A program made the translations under genes and the position numbers. A stretch of DNA of 13,411 bases, from assembly GCA_050701115.1 (NCBI GenBank), contig JBOHER010000379.1:1-13411 (forward strand). Direction: 5' to 3'. This stretch comes from JBOHER01 sp050701115 (GTDB lineage Bacteria; Actinomycetota; Actinomycetes; Mycobacteriales; Pseudonocardiaceae). Below the pieces are notes generated by a model. The model was not told the DNA's origin. It made no database searches and saw nothing but the letters and a program-made list of their open reading frames with translations. Shown here in pieces: positions 1-8,302 of this stretch; the stretch's first letter is position 1; every line of letters starts with the position of its first letter.

Positions 1-518
1 TCCAGCCCATCCATGCCAACCGCCTCGCAGACCATCCCACCATCACTGACGGTCACAGCCAACGAAGCCACCGGCCGACCGGTCAAGCCGCCACGCCGAC
101 CAAACCCACACGATTTAGCGAGGAGCCTGCGCAGGGCTCTCGTCTCATCAGACCGATCGACCGGCCCACCCCTGCGCGGCTCCCTCATCTCGACGTCCGG
201 GCGGCCGGTGCGTCGATCGCGTTGGCCGGGGGATTGCTCGCCGCCGCCCTGACAGAATCGTTCGCCGAGCAGCTCGCGGGCAGGCAGCGCGCGAGCAAGG
301 GGTAGCGCGTTGCCCACGGTTCGCCCTGGCGATGCTGGATGCGGGGGCATCGCACCCCCCGTGTAGGTCTGCCTCACCAGCTCGACCAACCCGCCAACTA
401 TCCGAGCACATCCGGTGAAGATCGACAACAGCCAGGCCCGACCGCGCCACCCCAGGAGCAGCCGTTGCACAAGCCCTCTGCCTGAGCCTGCGCCGCCTGC
501 GCCCGCGAGGTCACCGCA
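1..518. other. Region without a supported gene
   Basis: I see no recognisable gene here on either strand. The frame starting at base 3 on the plus strand stays open from the window edge to a TAG at 303-305. Its last 35 or so codons (including the run AAGASIALAGGLLAAAL) have high G/C third positions, so it could be the 3' end of a gene that begins before the window, but I recognise no family and the first half has poor codon bias. Other open frames in this stretch are low-complexity, arginine- and proline-rich readings typical of non-coding high-GC DNA. The codon usage and the decayed gene next door suggest a degraded intergenic region. Confidence 0.4.
341..362 (+). terminator. Possible hairpin terminator
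   Basis: A 7-pair stem (GCGGGGG at 341-347 against CCCCCGT at 356-362, one G-T wobble) encloses an 8-base loop. It lies about 36 bases after the TAG at 303-305 on the plus strand, so it could end transcription of a gene entering from the left. There is no T tract, which is common for actinobacterial hairpins but leaves the call weak. Confidence 0.2.
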
Positions 519-795
519 TCACCTACGCCACCAGCGTCTGCTTCGCGAGGAGTCGTCTATGTAGGCCCACGTCGTATGCCGAGCTGCCCTCCCGGTGATC
601 ACACCGAGATGGCCACCAGTAGCGGTCCAGGTTGACCGACCCTTCGGCAAGGTCGTTGGACCGGAAGGACCGATGATAGATCTGGCCGAAGGTGCGACCG
701 GAGTAAGCGATCATGTTGTCCATGAAGTGATCGACGGCTTCGATCTGCGCCAGGAAGTCGCGGTCGTCGAGGTTCTTCAGGATGGCCAGTGGCAT
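519..795 (-). pseudogene. Remnant of a PHA-synthase-like alpha/beta hydrolase
   Basis: Two pieces of one protein family are visible in different frames. Piece A (795 down to about 625) contains NLDDRDFLAQIEAVDHFMDN and then RTFGQIYHR, a segment I know from the middle of actinobacterial alpha/beta hydrolases related to poly(3-hydroxyalkanoate) synthase. Piece B (602 down to the TGA at 519-521) begins VITGRAARHTTWAYIDD, matching the C-terminal block of the same family that normally follows the catalytic His (consensus roughly PGGHLGVLTGRAA..TTW). Between them only about 22 bases remain, which include a trace of the buried strand reading LVAIS; the region carrying the catalytic Asp and His is gone. 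The N-terminal half, with the nucleophile elbow, is also missing. An ATG at 795 has an AAGGA-like stretch before it, but that Met is probably internal to the ancestral protein. Family assignment is from memory of the motifs. Confidence 0.6.
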
Positions 796-815
796 GGTGA
801 TTTCCTTGTCGATCC

Positions 816-885
816 CGCACCCTGTGCACGCGTGTCCGCACCCTGTGCCGTCGTGTCCGCACCCTGTGCACGCGTGTCCGCGCCC
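816..885. repeat. 21-base tandem repeat, three copies plus a partial
   Basis: Three direct copies of a 21-base unit run at 816-836, 837-857 and 858-878, followed by a partial copy at 879-885. Copies 1 and 3 are identical and contain the 8-base palindrome CACGCGTG. Copy 2 differs at three adjacent positions, which destroys that palindrome. The array lies just past the stop of the acyl-CoA dehydrogenase, between it and the hydrolase remnant. I see no stem-loop terminator or coding sense for it. Confidence 0.8.
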
Positions 886-2045
886 TACAGGCCGAGTTCG
901 CGGGCGATCAGCATCCGCTGGACCTCGCTGGTGCCCTCGCCGACCTCGAGGATCTTGGCGTCCCGGTAGAACCGGCCGACCGGGAACTCGTTCATGAACC
1001 CGTATCCACCGAAGATCTGGGTGGCCTCGCGGGCGTTGTCCATCGCCGCGTTGGAGGCGGCCAGTTTGGCGATCGCGGCTTCCTTCTTGAACGGCTCACC
1101 GCGCAGCATCTTGGCCGCGGCCGCGTAGTAGGCCAGCCGGGCGGTGTGCACCCGCAACTCCATGTCGGCGATCTTGAACTGGATCGCCTGATACGCACCG
1201 ATCTTCTTGCCGAAGGCCTCACGCTCGCCGACATAGCGCAGACACTCGTCGATGCAGCCTTGGGCAAGTCCCACGCTCAGCGCGGCGATGGCGATCCGGC
1301 CTTCGTCCAAAATGGACAAGAACTGGGCGTAACCCCGTCCGCGCTGCCCCAGCAGGTTCCGCTCCGGAACCCGTACGTCGGAGAACGACAGCCCGTGGGT
1401 GTCGGAGGCGTTCCAGCCGACCTTGGAGTACTTCTTCTCCACGGTGAAGCCGGGCGTGTCAGAAGGCACGATGATCGCGGAGATCTCCTTGTGGCCGTCC
1501 GGTTTCGTGCCGGTGACCGCGGTGACGGTGACCAACTTCGTGATGTCGGTGCCGGAGTTGGTGATGAACGCCTTGCTGCCGTTGATCACCCAGTACTTTT
1601 CCCGCCCCCCATCCAGCTTGGCATTGGTCTTCGTGGCACCGGCATCCGAGCCACCACCCGGTTCGGTGAGCCCGAAGGCGCCGAGCGCCTCACCGGAGCA
1701 CAGCATGGGCAGCCATTCCTGCTTCTGTTCCGCCGAGCCGAACCGGTAGATCGGCATGGCGCCAAGGGAGACGCCTGCCTCCAGGGTGATCGCCACCGAG
1801 GAGTCGACCCGCGCCAGTTCCTCCAATGCGAGGCAGAGCGCGAAGTAGTCGCCGCCCATCCCGCCGAACTCCTCGGGGAACGGCAGGCCGAACAGGCCCA
1901 TCCGCCCCATCTTGGCGACGAGCTCGTACGGGAACTCCTCCCGCTCGTAGAACTCGCCGATGACCGGAGCGACCTCTCGCTGTGCGAAGTCCTCGACGGT
2001 CTTGCGCAGCGATTCGTAGGTGTCGTCCAACCGAAAATCAATCAC
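885..2045 (-). CDS. Acyl-CoA dehydrogenase, branched/short-chain type (FadE19-like)
   Basis: FAD-dependent enzyme (386 aa) that introduces the alpha,beta double bond into an acyl-CoA, passing electrons to ETF. Family signature 1, GLTEPGGGSDAG, is at residues 125-136. Signature 2 begins at about residue 342 with ATQIFGGYGF and continues through NEFPVGRFYRDAK. The catalytic base is Glu370 in GEGTSEV near the C-terminus. The position where isovaleryl-CoA dehydrogenase keeps its Glu (LDLER) is Gly249 in LDEGR, so this is the SCAD/2-methyl-branched layout. The start is GTG 2043-2045, preceded by GAGGAG eight bases upstream; it overlaps the stop of the upstream carboxylase gene as GTGA. It is the last gene of the operon, in the position of M. 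tuberculosis fadE19 after accD1-accA1. Pathway (branched-chain acyl-CoA, probably from leucine, isoleucine or valine) is inferred from context; exact substrate cannot be read from sequence. Confidence 0.93.
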   Translation of the reverse strand: MIDFRLDDTYESLRKTVEDFAQREVAPVIGEFYEREEFPYELVAKMGRMGLFGLPFPEEFGGMGGDYFALCLALEELARVDSSVAITLEAGVSLGAMPIYRFGSAEQKQEWLPMLCSGEALGAFGLTEPGGGSDAGATKTNAKLDGGREKYWVINGSKAFITNSGTDITKLVTVTAVTGTKPDGHKEISAIIVPSDTPGFTVEKKYSKVGWNASDTHGLSFSDVRVPERNLLGQRGRGYAQFLSILDEGRIAIAALSVGLAQGCIDECLRYVGEREAFGKKIGAYQAIQFKIADMELRVHTARLAYYAAAAKMLRGEPFKKEAAIAKLAASNAAMDNAREATQIFGGYGFMNEFPVGRFYRDAKILEVGEGTSEVQRMLIARELGL

Positions 2046-4038
2046 TTCGTTTGCTCCTCATCACCCGCCGTCGCCGGGGTCACCACGGCGAGGGGTTCTT
2101 CCAATGCCACCTTTTGTCCTGCCTTCACATGCAGTTCGCTGACCACGCCGTCGACGGGGGCGGTGATGGTGTGCTCCATCTTCATCGCCTCCACCACCAT
2201 CAGCGGATCACCGACACTGACCACCGCTCCTCGTTCCGCCTTGACCACCAGCACCGTTCCCGGCATCGGGCTGGTCACCGGACCTGCCGCTTGCTCGTCC
2301 CCGTGGCTGACCACCAGCCGCGGACGGTCCCCGATCGGGATGCAGCGCCCTTCACGGGCCAGCCACAAGGTGCCGCCGGGGGCGACCGCACGTCGATAGC
2401 GCAGCACCATTCCCTGGTAGCGCAGCTCGAGTTCGGCACCGTTTCGCACCGCGCGTGCCGGGACCGGCTCCCCGTCGGCCACCCGCACCACCGCGCGCTC
2501 GGGAGTGCCTTCGACGCGCACCTCGGCCTCGGTCGAACCGGCCCGCAGCAGGAAGATCACGCCGCCGCTGCCGCCGAGACGCCAGCCGTTCGGCACCATC
2601 CACGGGTCGGCCCAGCGCCCGGTCGGCCACAGCTCGATCAGCCGATCCAGCGCAGCCGCGGCGAAGAAGTCCTCGGGCACATCGTCCACAATCAACTTCG
2701 GCAGCTCGCGCTCGACCAGGCCGGTGTCCAGCTGGCCTTCCACCACATCCGGCACGGCGAGCAGCGCGCGCAGGAAGTCCACATTGGTCCGCACGCCGAG
2801 CACCGCGGTGTCGGCCAGCCCGCGGTCCAGCCGATGCATCGCGGTCGCCCTGTCCGGGCCCCACGCGATCACTTTGGCCAGCATGGGGTCGTAGTCCGAC
2901 CCCACCTCGGTACCGGACAGCAGCGCGGAATCGACCCGGATCCCGACGCCGGTCGGTTCGGCCAGCCCGAGCACCGTGCCGCCGGTGGGCACGAATCCCT
3001 TGGACGGGTCTTCGGCGTACACCCGCGCCTCGATCGCATGCCCGCCCAGCACGACGTCGTCCTGGCGGACGGTCAGCTGCTGCCCCGCCGCGATCCGCAC
3101 CTGCCACTCGACCAGGTCGAGACCCGTGATCAACTCGGTGACCGGATGCTCGACCTGCAGCCGGGTGTTCATCTCCATGAAGAAGAATTCGTCAGGGGCC
3201 GTAGACGACACGATGAACTCGACGGTGCCCGCACCGGAGTAGCCGACCGCCCGGGCGGCCTCGACGGCCGCCGAGCCCATGCGGGCTCGGGTTGCCTCGT
3301 CGAGCAACACCGAAGGCGCTTCCTCGACGATCTTCTGGTGCCGCCGCTGCAGGCTGCATTCGCGCTCGCCCAGGTGGATCACATTGCCGTGGTTGTCGGC
3401 GAGCACCTGGATCTCGATGTGCCGCGGGGTGGTGACGAATCGCTCCATCAACAGGGTGTCGTCGCCGAAGGCACCCTTGGCCTCCCGCCGCGCCGACTCG
3501 ATCGCGGCGGCCAGCTCAGCTGGTTCGGCCACCAGGCGCATGCCCTTACCGCCGCCGCCCGCCGACGGCTTGAGCAGCAGGGGGTAGCCGACCTGCTCGG
3601 CTGCCCCGATGAGCTCCTCCGGCGGACCGTCCGTCCCGGGGACGACCGGCACACCGGCAGCCGACACGGTGGCCTTCGCGCTGATCTTGTCGCCCATCGC
3701 GTCGATGGCCTCAGCCGTCGGACCGATGAACACCAGTCCGGCATCGTCGCAGGCCCGCGCGAAACTCGCGTTCTCGGCGAGGAAGCCATAGCCGGGATGC
3801 ACGGCTTGCGCGCCGGTGCGTTCGGCGGCCGCGACGATCGCCGGAATGGACAAGTAGCTGCCTGCGGCGTCCGCGGGCCCGATTCGGACGGCGACGTCGG
3901 CCTCGTGCACGTGCCGGGCGTCGACATCGGCGTCGCTGTACACGGCGACCGAGCGGATGCCCATCCGGCGCAAGGTGGCGATGACCCGGACGGCGATCTC
4001 GCCCCGGTTGGCCACAAGGACTGTGTGGAACATGCCGC

Positions 4039-4042
<4 letters not shown>
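2042..4042 (-). CDS. accA1: Methylcrotonyl-CoA carboxylase alpha subunit (biotin carboxylase + biotin carrier)
   Basis: Biotin-dependent acyl-CoA carboxylase alpha chain (666 aa). It carboxylates its own biotin using ATP and bicarbonate, then hands the carboxyl group to the beta subunit. The biotin carboxylase domain covers about residues 4-450: VANRGEIAVR at 10-19, the ATP-grasp glycine loop AGGGGKGM at 161-168, and the catalytic segment MEMNTRLQVEHPVTE at 289-303. A middle domain (about 460-575) links to a biotinyl domain (about 585-655) with EAMKMEHT, Lys621 being the biotin attachment site. The GTG start (4040-4042) overlaps the accD stop as GTGA; an ATG nine bases further in would give 663 aa, and neither has a strong ribosome site. 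The adjacent beta subunit is of methylcrotonyl type, so 3-methylcrotonyl-CoA in leucine breakdown is the likely substrate. The symbol follows synteny with M. tuberculosis accD1-accA1-fadE19. Confidence 0.93.
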
Positions 4043-5652
<1,610 letters not shown>

Positions 5653-5683
5653 GTCGATCCTCAACGATCCCCTCGCGGCAGAA

Positions 5684-5727
5684 GTTAGTCATCGTTAACC
5701 TGACAGCTGATGTTAGCGGTTACTAAC
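5684..5727. promoter_or_regulatory. Two GTTA-N8-TAAC dyads, candidate TetR operators
   Basis: Dyad 1 is at 5684-5699 and dyad 2 at 5712-5727. Both have the form GTTA-N8-TAAC, and their centres are 28 bases apart. Dyad 2 extends to perfect GTTAG-N6-CTAAC arms. They sit in the 190-base divergent gap between accD1 and the TetR gene, where a TetR regulator of this operon would bind. This is an AT-rich patch in otherwise GC-rich DNA. A TATCAT at 5785-5790 could be the -10 box of the TetR gene, without a good -35. Binding itself is inferred. Confidence 0.55.
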
Positions 5728-5845
5728 TATGTCGTCTAGTGTGACTCGAGGACAGCCGTTTCCGGGGACGGTCCCGGTGGGCGGCTATCATGCGTTGACC
5801 AGCGGCGAGCTCCCTCCCGCGTGTTGAACACCAGAGGTGGTACCA

Positions 5846-6433
5846 GTGTCCGTCGCCGCGCCGCTGTCCGCAGGAGACAAACCGTCGCGCCGTGAACAGA
5901 TTCTGGCCGCGGCCGCCGAACTGTTCGCCCAGCACGGATTCCACGGCGTCGGAATCGACGACATCGGGGCAGCGGTAGGCATCTCCGGTCCGGCGCTGTA
6001 CCGGCACTTCCGCAGCAAGGACGCCATGCTCGGGGAAATGCTCACCAACATCAGCCAGGTGCTGCTCGACGGCGGAACCGCCCGTGCGACCCCGACCTCC
6101 GATCCCACCGCGATGCTCACCGAACTGGTCCGTTTCCACACCGACTTCGCGCTGGGAAACCCCGCCCTGATCACGGTGCAGGAACGCAATCTCGGCAATC
6201 TCCAGGATGCCGATCGCAGGCAGGTGCGTGCACTGCAGCGCCGCTACGTGGAGGTCTGGGTACGAGCGATCAGGGACGCGGTGCCCGGTGTCACCGAGGA
6301 ACGCGCCAGGTCAGCGGCACACGCCGTCTTCGGGCTGATCAACTCGACTCCGCACAACCGGTACCTCGCACCGAGTGAACTTGCCGAACTGCTCAACAAC
6401 CTTGCCCTCGGAGCACTTCACGCGGCGAGATGA
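5846..6433 (+). CDS. TetR-family transcriptional regulator
   Basis: One-component repressor (195 aa). The N-terminal DNA-binding domain spans about residues 14-62: RREQILAAAAELFAQHGF, then the helix-turn-helix IDDIGAAVGISGPALYRHF at 37-55, followed by RSKDAML. The C-terminal ligand-binding half (about 70-190) is helical and includes FALGNPALITVQERNLGNL; this layout is seen in TetR proteins next to acyl-CoA catabolic genes. I choose GTG 5846 because AGAGGTGG ends five bases before it; an in-frame GTG at 5837 would add three residues and lies within that ribosome site. It diverges from the methylcrotonyl-CoA carboxylase operon and overlaps the next gene as ATGA. In M. tuberculosis a TetR gene (Rv2506) also sits near accD1-accA1-fadE19. 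Likely role: repressor of this operon and itself, released by an acyl-CoA; the ligand is unknown. Confidence 0.9.
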   Translation: MSVAAPLSAGDKPSRREQILAAAAELFAQHGFHGVGIDDIGAAVGISGPALYRHFRSKDAMLGEMLTNISQVLLDGGTARATPTSDPTAMLTELVRFHTDFALGNPALITVQERNLGNLQDADRRQVRALQRRYVEVWVRAIRDAVPGVTEERARSAAHAVFGLINSTPHNRYLAPSELAELLNNLALGALHAAR

Positions 6434-6948
6434 TCTCGTGTTGGATGAGGCACGTGAACGCCGACTTCCCCAAGTACCTCATCGACCGAGCCAAGCACGC
6501 GTTGGTCGCGGCACAACTCGGCACCAACGATCAGGCTCTCGAGCAGATCACGCCGCTGACGTCCACCGGTGAATCCGACACGGCATCGGCGGACACGCGT
6601 GAGCTGGTGATGCTGCTGTTCGGCGAATGCAGCGCCATGGTCGCCACCCTTGGCGACGGAGGCAGCACTCCGGTCAAGGTTCAGGTCTTCGACGAAGAGG
6701 GCGCCGAGGTGTCCATCGACCAGGCCGACCCACCGGTTCGCACCGCGGTACGCACGCTGCTTGCCGAGGTGCACGGCAACACCGAGGCCGCTCGGGACCA
6801 GGTCGAGATCGCACTGGCCAATGCGTCTCCGGACGACGTCGCCAGCCTCGTGCTCCAAGCGTTGCGGTGGACCATCCGGCTCGCCAACGAATGCCTCAGC
6901 CGGGAACTGCCGATCGCACCGTGGATCGCGGAGGCCATGGCTCAGTAG
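6430..6948 (+). CDS. Small protein of unknown function coupled to the TetR gene
   Basis: A 172-residue protein I do not recognise. Its ATG overlaps the TetR stop (ATGA, 6430-6433), so it is almost certainly translated from the same message. Third-position G/C is high throughout, supporting real coding. The sequence looks soluble and mainly helical, with no signal peptide or membrane segment. The middle (about 45-100) contains DTRELVMLLFGE and VKVQVFDEEGAEVSID. The C-terminal part (about 100-170) has long amphipathic helices, including LVLQALRWTIRLANECLSR, and ends PWIAEAMAQ. Internal starts at ATG 6445 or GTG 6454 are possible; the latter has GAGG only three bases before it. It ends seven bases from the convergent stop of the Uma2 gene. 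A function linked to the regulator or to the acyl-CoA operon is only a guess from position. Confidence 0.75.
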   Translation: MISCWMRHVNADFPKYLIDRAKHALVAAQLGTNDQALEQITPLTSTGESDTASADTRELVMLLFGECSAMVATLGDGGSTPVKVQVFDEEGAEVSIDQADPPVRTAVRTLLAEVHGNTEAARDQVEIALANASPDDVASLVLQALRWTIRLANECLSRELPIAPWIAEAMAQ

Positions 6949-6955
6949 GAATCGG

Positions 6956-7522
6956 TTACCCGCGCTCGGAAACCAGCGCGTCGAGATTCACCGTGATCGG
7001 AACCGGCGAAGCCAGTTCCACGCCGCCGGAGCCACCGGCCATCTGCTCGTATTCGCCGTCGATCAATCGGTATGCCGCCAGTGTAGGCGGACCGTCGAGG
7101 TCCACGATCCAATAGTGCTCGATGCCGACCTCGGCGTTCTCGGCGAATTTGGTGGTGCGGTCCGTCCGTTCGGATCCCGGCGAGACGATCTCCACCACCA
7201 GCACGGCGTCCTCCGGTGTACAACGCGGCCAGTTCGCACCGATCGCGGCTTCGGGTACCACCAGCACGTCCGGGACCCGCACCGTGGGAGGGCTACCCGC
7301 ATCGATCGCAATCTCGGCGTCCGCCAGAACCCCCCACCGCGCAGGCAGCTGTGGCTCAAGCTGAGCCGCGAGCCGCCAGACCGCCCGCTGATGCCGGTAA
7401 GCAGGCCTTGGCGCCACAATGAGTACCCCCTCGACCAGTTCATACCGCCGGCTGTTGTCCTCCGGCAGCCGATCCCACTCGTCGAGGGTGAGCAGATGGT
7501 CAGGCCACGGCGTGACGCTCAT
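6956..7522 (-). CDS. Uma2-family (DUF820) restriction-endonuclease-fold protein
   Basis: A 188-residue member of the Uma2 family, which has the PD-(D/E)xK nuclease fold and is abundant in actinobacteria and cyanobacteria. Visible landmarks are LTLDEWDRLP near the start, RYELVEGVLIVAPRP at 26-40, RVPDVLVVPE at 82-91 with Asp85, the core LVVEIVSPGSERTDRTTK at 108-125 with Glu111 and Lys125, and EVGIEHYWIVD at 131-141. Asp85, Glu111 and the downstream Lys fit an intact active-site set. I start at ATG 7520-7522 because GGGAGGA lies six to seven bases upstream; a TTG 51 bases upstream is in frame but has no such support. It converges on the unknown protein gene with seven bases between the stops and does not form an obvious operon. 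Whether these proteins cut DNA in the cell is not established; no partner gene is visible here. Confidence 0.88.
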   Translation of the reverse strand: MSVTPWPDHLLTLDEWDRLPEDNSRRYELVEGVLIVAPRPAYRHQRAVWRLAAQLEPQLPARWGVLADAEIAIDAGSPPTVRVPDVLVVPEAAIGANWPRCTPEDAVLVVEIVSPGSERTDRTTKFAENAEVGIEHYWIVDLDGPPTLAAYRLIDGEYEQMAGGSGGVELASPVPITVNLDALVSERG

Positions 7523-7574
7523 CTCGAGTCCTCCCTGGATCGCTACCGCTAGTCTCGCACGCCGCTCCGACAAC

Positions 7575-7964
7575 TCAGGGTAGCTTCTCCAGCACTGCGC
7601 GTTCGGCGTCGGTGAACGCGCGCGCCACGCCTGCCGCGGCGTCGAACGCGACCAGCACCGAGACCGCGCGGCAGTAGCTCGCCTGGTCGTCGCGGATCAC
7701 GTGCTCGACGGTGACCGAGGACCGACCGATGCGCGCTACCGTCGTCTCCACCCTGGCCGTCTCCTGCCGGTAGACCAGTGGGCGCAGGTAACTGATCTGA
7801 TGCTTGGCGACCACGAGCGTTTAGGAGAGGTCACCCGCGCCTGCGAGCGCACCGAGCATCTCCTTGCGCGCCTCATCGAAATAGGTCAGGTAGACGACGT
7901 TGTTCACATGCTCGAATGCATCCATGTCGGCACGTCGCAACTGGATTTCGTAGGAATGCGGCAT
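7575..7964 (-). pseudogene. Hot-dog acyl-CoA thioesterase with a premature stop (second of two)
   Basis: A frame of 130 codons begins at ATG 7962-7964 and ends at 7575, but codon 48 is TAA (7821-7823). Before the stop it reads MPHSYEIQLRRADMDAFEHV and NNVVYLTYFDEAR, the N-terminal active-site block of 4HBT-type acyl-CoA thioesterases (D.DAF.HVNN). After the stop the same frame continues with TLVVAKHQISYLRPLVYR and then SVLVAFDAAAGVARAFTDAE, the rest of the single hot-dog domain. Total length (129 aa) suits a complete family member, so a single nonsense change explains the break. The ATG overlaps the stop of the preceding thioesterase relic as TGATG, a typical operon joint, which supports both reading frames. 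Alternatives: a sequencing error, or expression of the 79-aa C-terminal part from an internal start, which would lack the catalytic Asp. Role of the ancestral enzyme: hydrolysis of acyl-CoA. Confidence 0.85.
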
Positions 7965-8240
7965 CAGCGATCCTCTCCCGCCTGCCCGGCCAGCTTGCCG
8001 AGGAAGTCGCGCTCATCCGCGGCGAGCGGGCGGGAACGGCCCCCAGCCAGGTCGAAAGCCACGATCGTCGCGCAATCCGGCCACCCCAAGCGTGCGCGCG
8101 GCCGAGTAGAACATGTCGATCCGCGCCTCCTCCAGATAGCGGAGGTAGACTACGTCGTGCACGTGTCCCGCCGCATCCATATCCGACCAGCGCAACGGGC
8201 ACCAGAACACGTGCGGCGCATCAGCGATGAGGGGCTTCAC
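7964..8240 (-). pseudogene. Hot-dog acyl-CoA thioesterase with an internal deletion (first of two)
   Basis: The GTG at 8238-8240 opens a frame with PLRWSDMDAAGHVHDVVYLR and YLEEARIDMFYSAARTLGVA, the N-terminal part of a 4HBT-type thioesterase. At about 8063 the frame breaks: the reading frame that begins at 8062 gives VAFDLAGGRSRPLAADERDF and ends in TGA 7964-7966, the normal C-terminal end of the same family. Left in the original frame, translation runs into unrelated sequence and stops near 8013. About 59 N-terminal and 32 C-terminal codons survive, against roughly 150 in intact relatives, so some 55 codons of the central beta strands are missing and the deletion is not a multiple of three (remaining span 277 bases). 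The TGA overlaps the ATG of the second thioesterase relic. It diverges from the PucR regulator gene. Confidence 0.8.
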
Positions 8241-8245
8241 GATCC

Positions 8246-8296
8246 GTGAGTATTGCTCACGACCCCGCTGTGACCGCCCACACCGGCGTTTATGCT
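8246..8296 (+). promoter_or_regulatory. Leaderless promoter and palindrome for the PucR gene
   Basis: TATGCT at 8291-8296 fits an actinobacterial -10 box (TAnnnT). Six bases later comes the A of ATG 8303, so transcription starting there would yield a leaderless message, and no ribosome site is present before that ATG. TGTGAC at 8269-8274 could serve as the -35, with a 16-base spacer. Upstream, 8246-8260 is a perfect GTGAG-N5-CTCAC palindrome, a plausible binding site for the PucR protein or another dimer, placed between this promoter and the divergent thioesterase start at 8240. Confidence 0.5.
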
Positions 8297-8302
8297 CCCG
8301 CT

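Noticed and set aside
484..560. Plus-strand reading RGHRITYATSVCFA that faintly resembles an IstB-type (IS21) helper protein
   Set aside because: Only about 16 residues look similar, no Walker motif is present, and the stretch overlaps the C-terminal block of the hydrolase remnant on the other strand.
816..885. Considered a CRISPR array
   Set aside because: The copies are directly adjacent with no spacers and there are no cas genes.
1146..2399. 417-codon plus-strand open frame across the fadE/accA1 junction
   Set aside because: Covers two real genes on the opposite strand and shows no family features.
6956..7522. Considered the Uma2 gene as part of a toxin-antitoxin or defence island
   Set aside because: No partner antitoxin, methyltransferase, helicase or other defence gene adjoins it; its neighbours are metabolic genes.
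8246..8302. GTG 8246 as the PucR start
   Set aside because: It lies in a perfect palindrome, five bases from the divergent start, with no ribosome site; a -10 box sits at 8291, just before ATG 8303.
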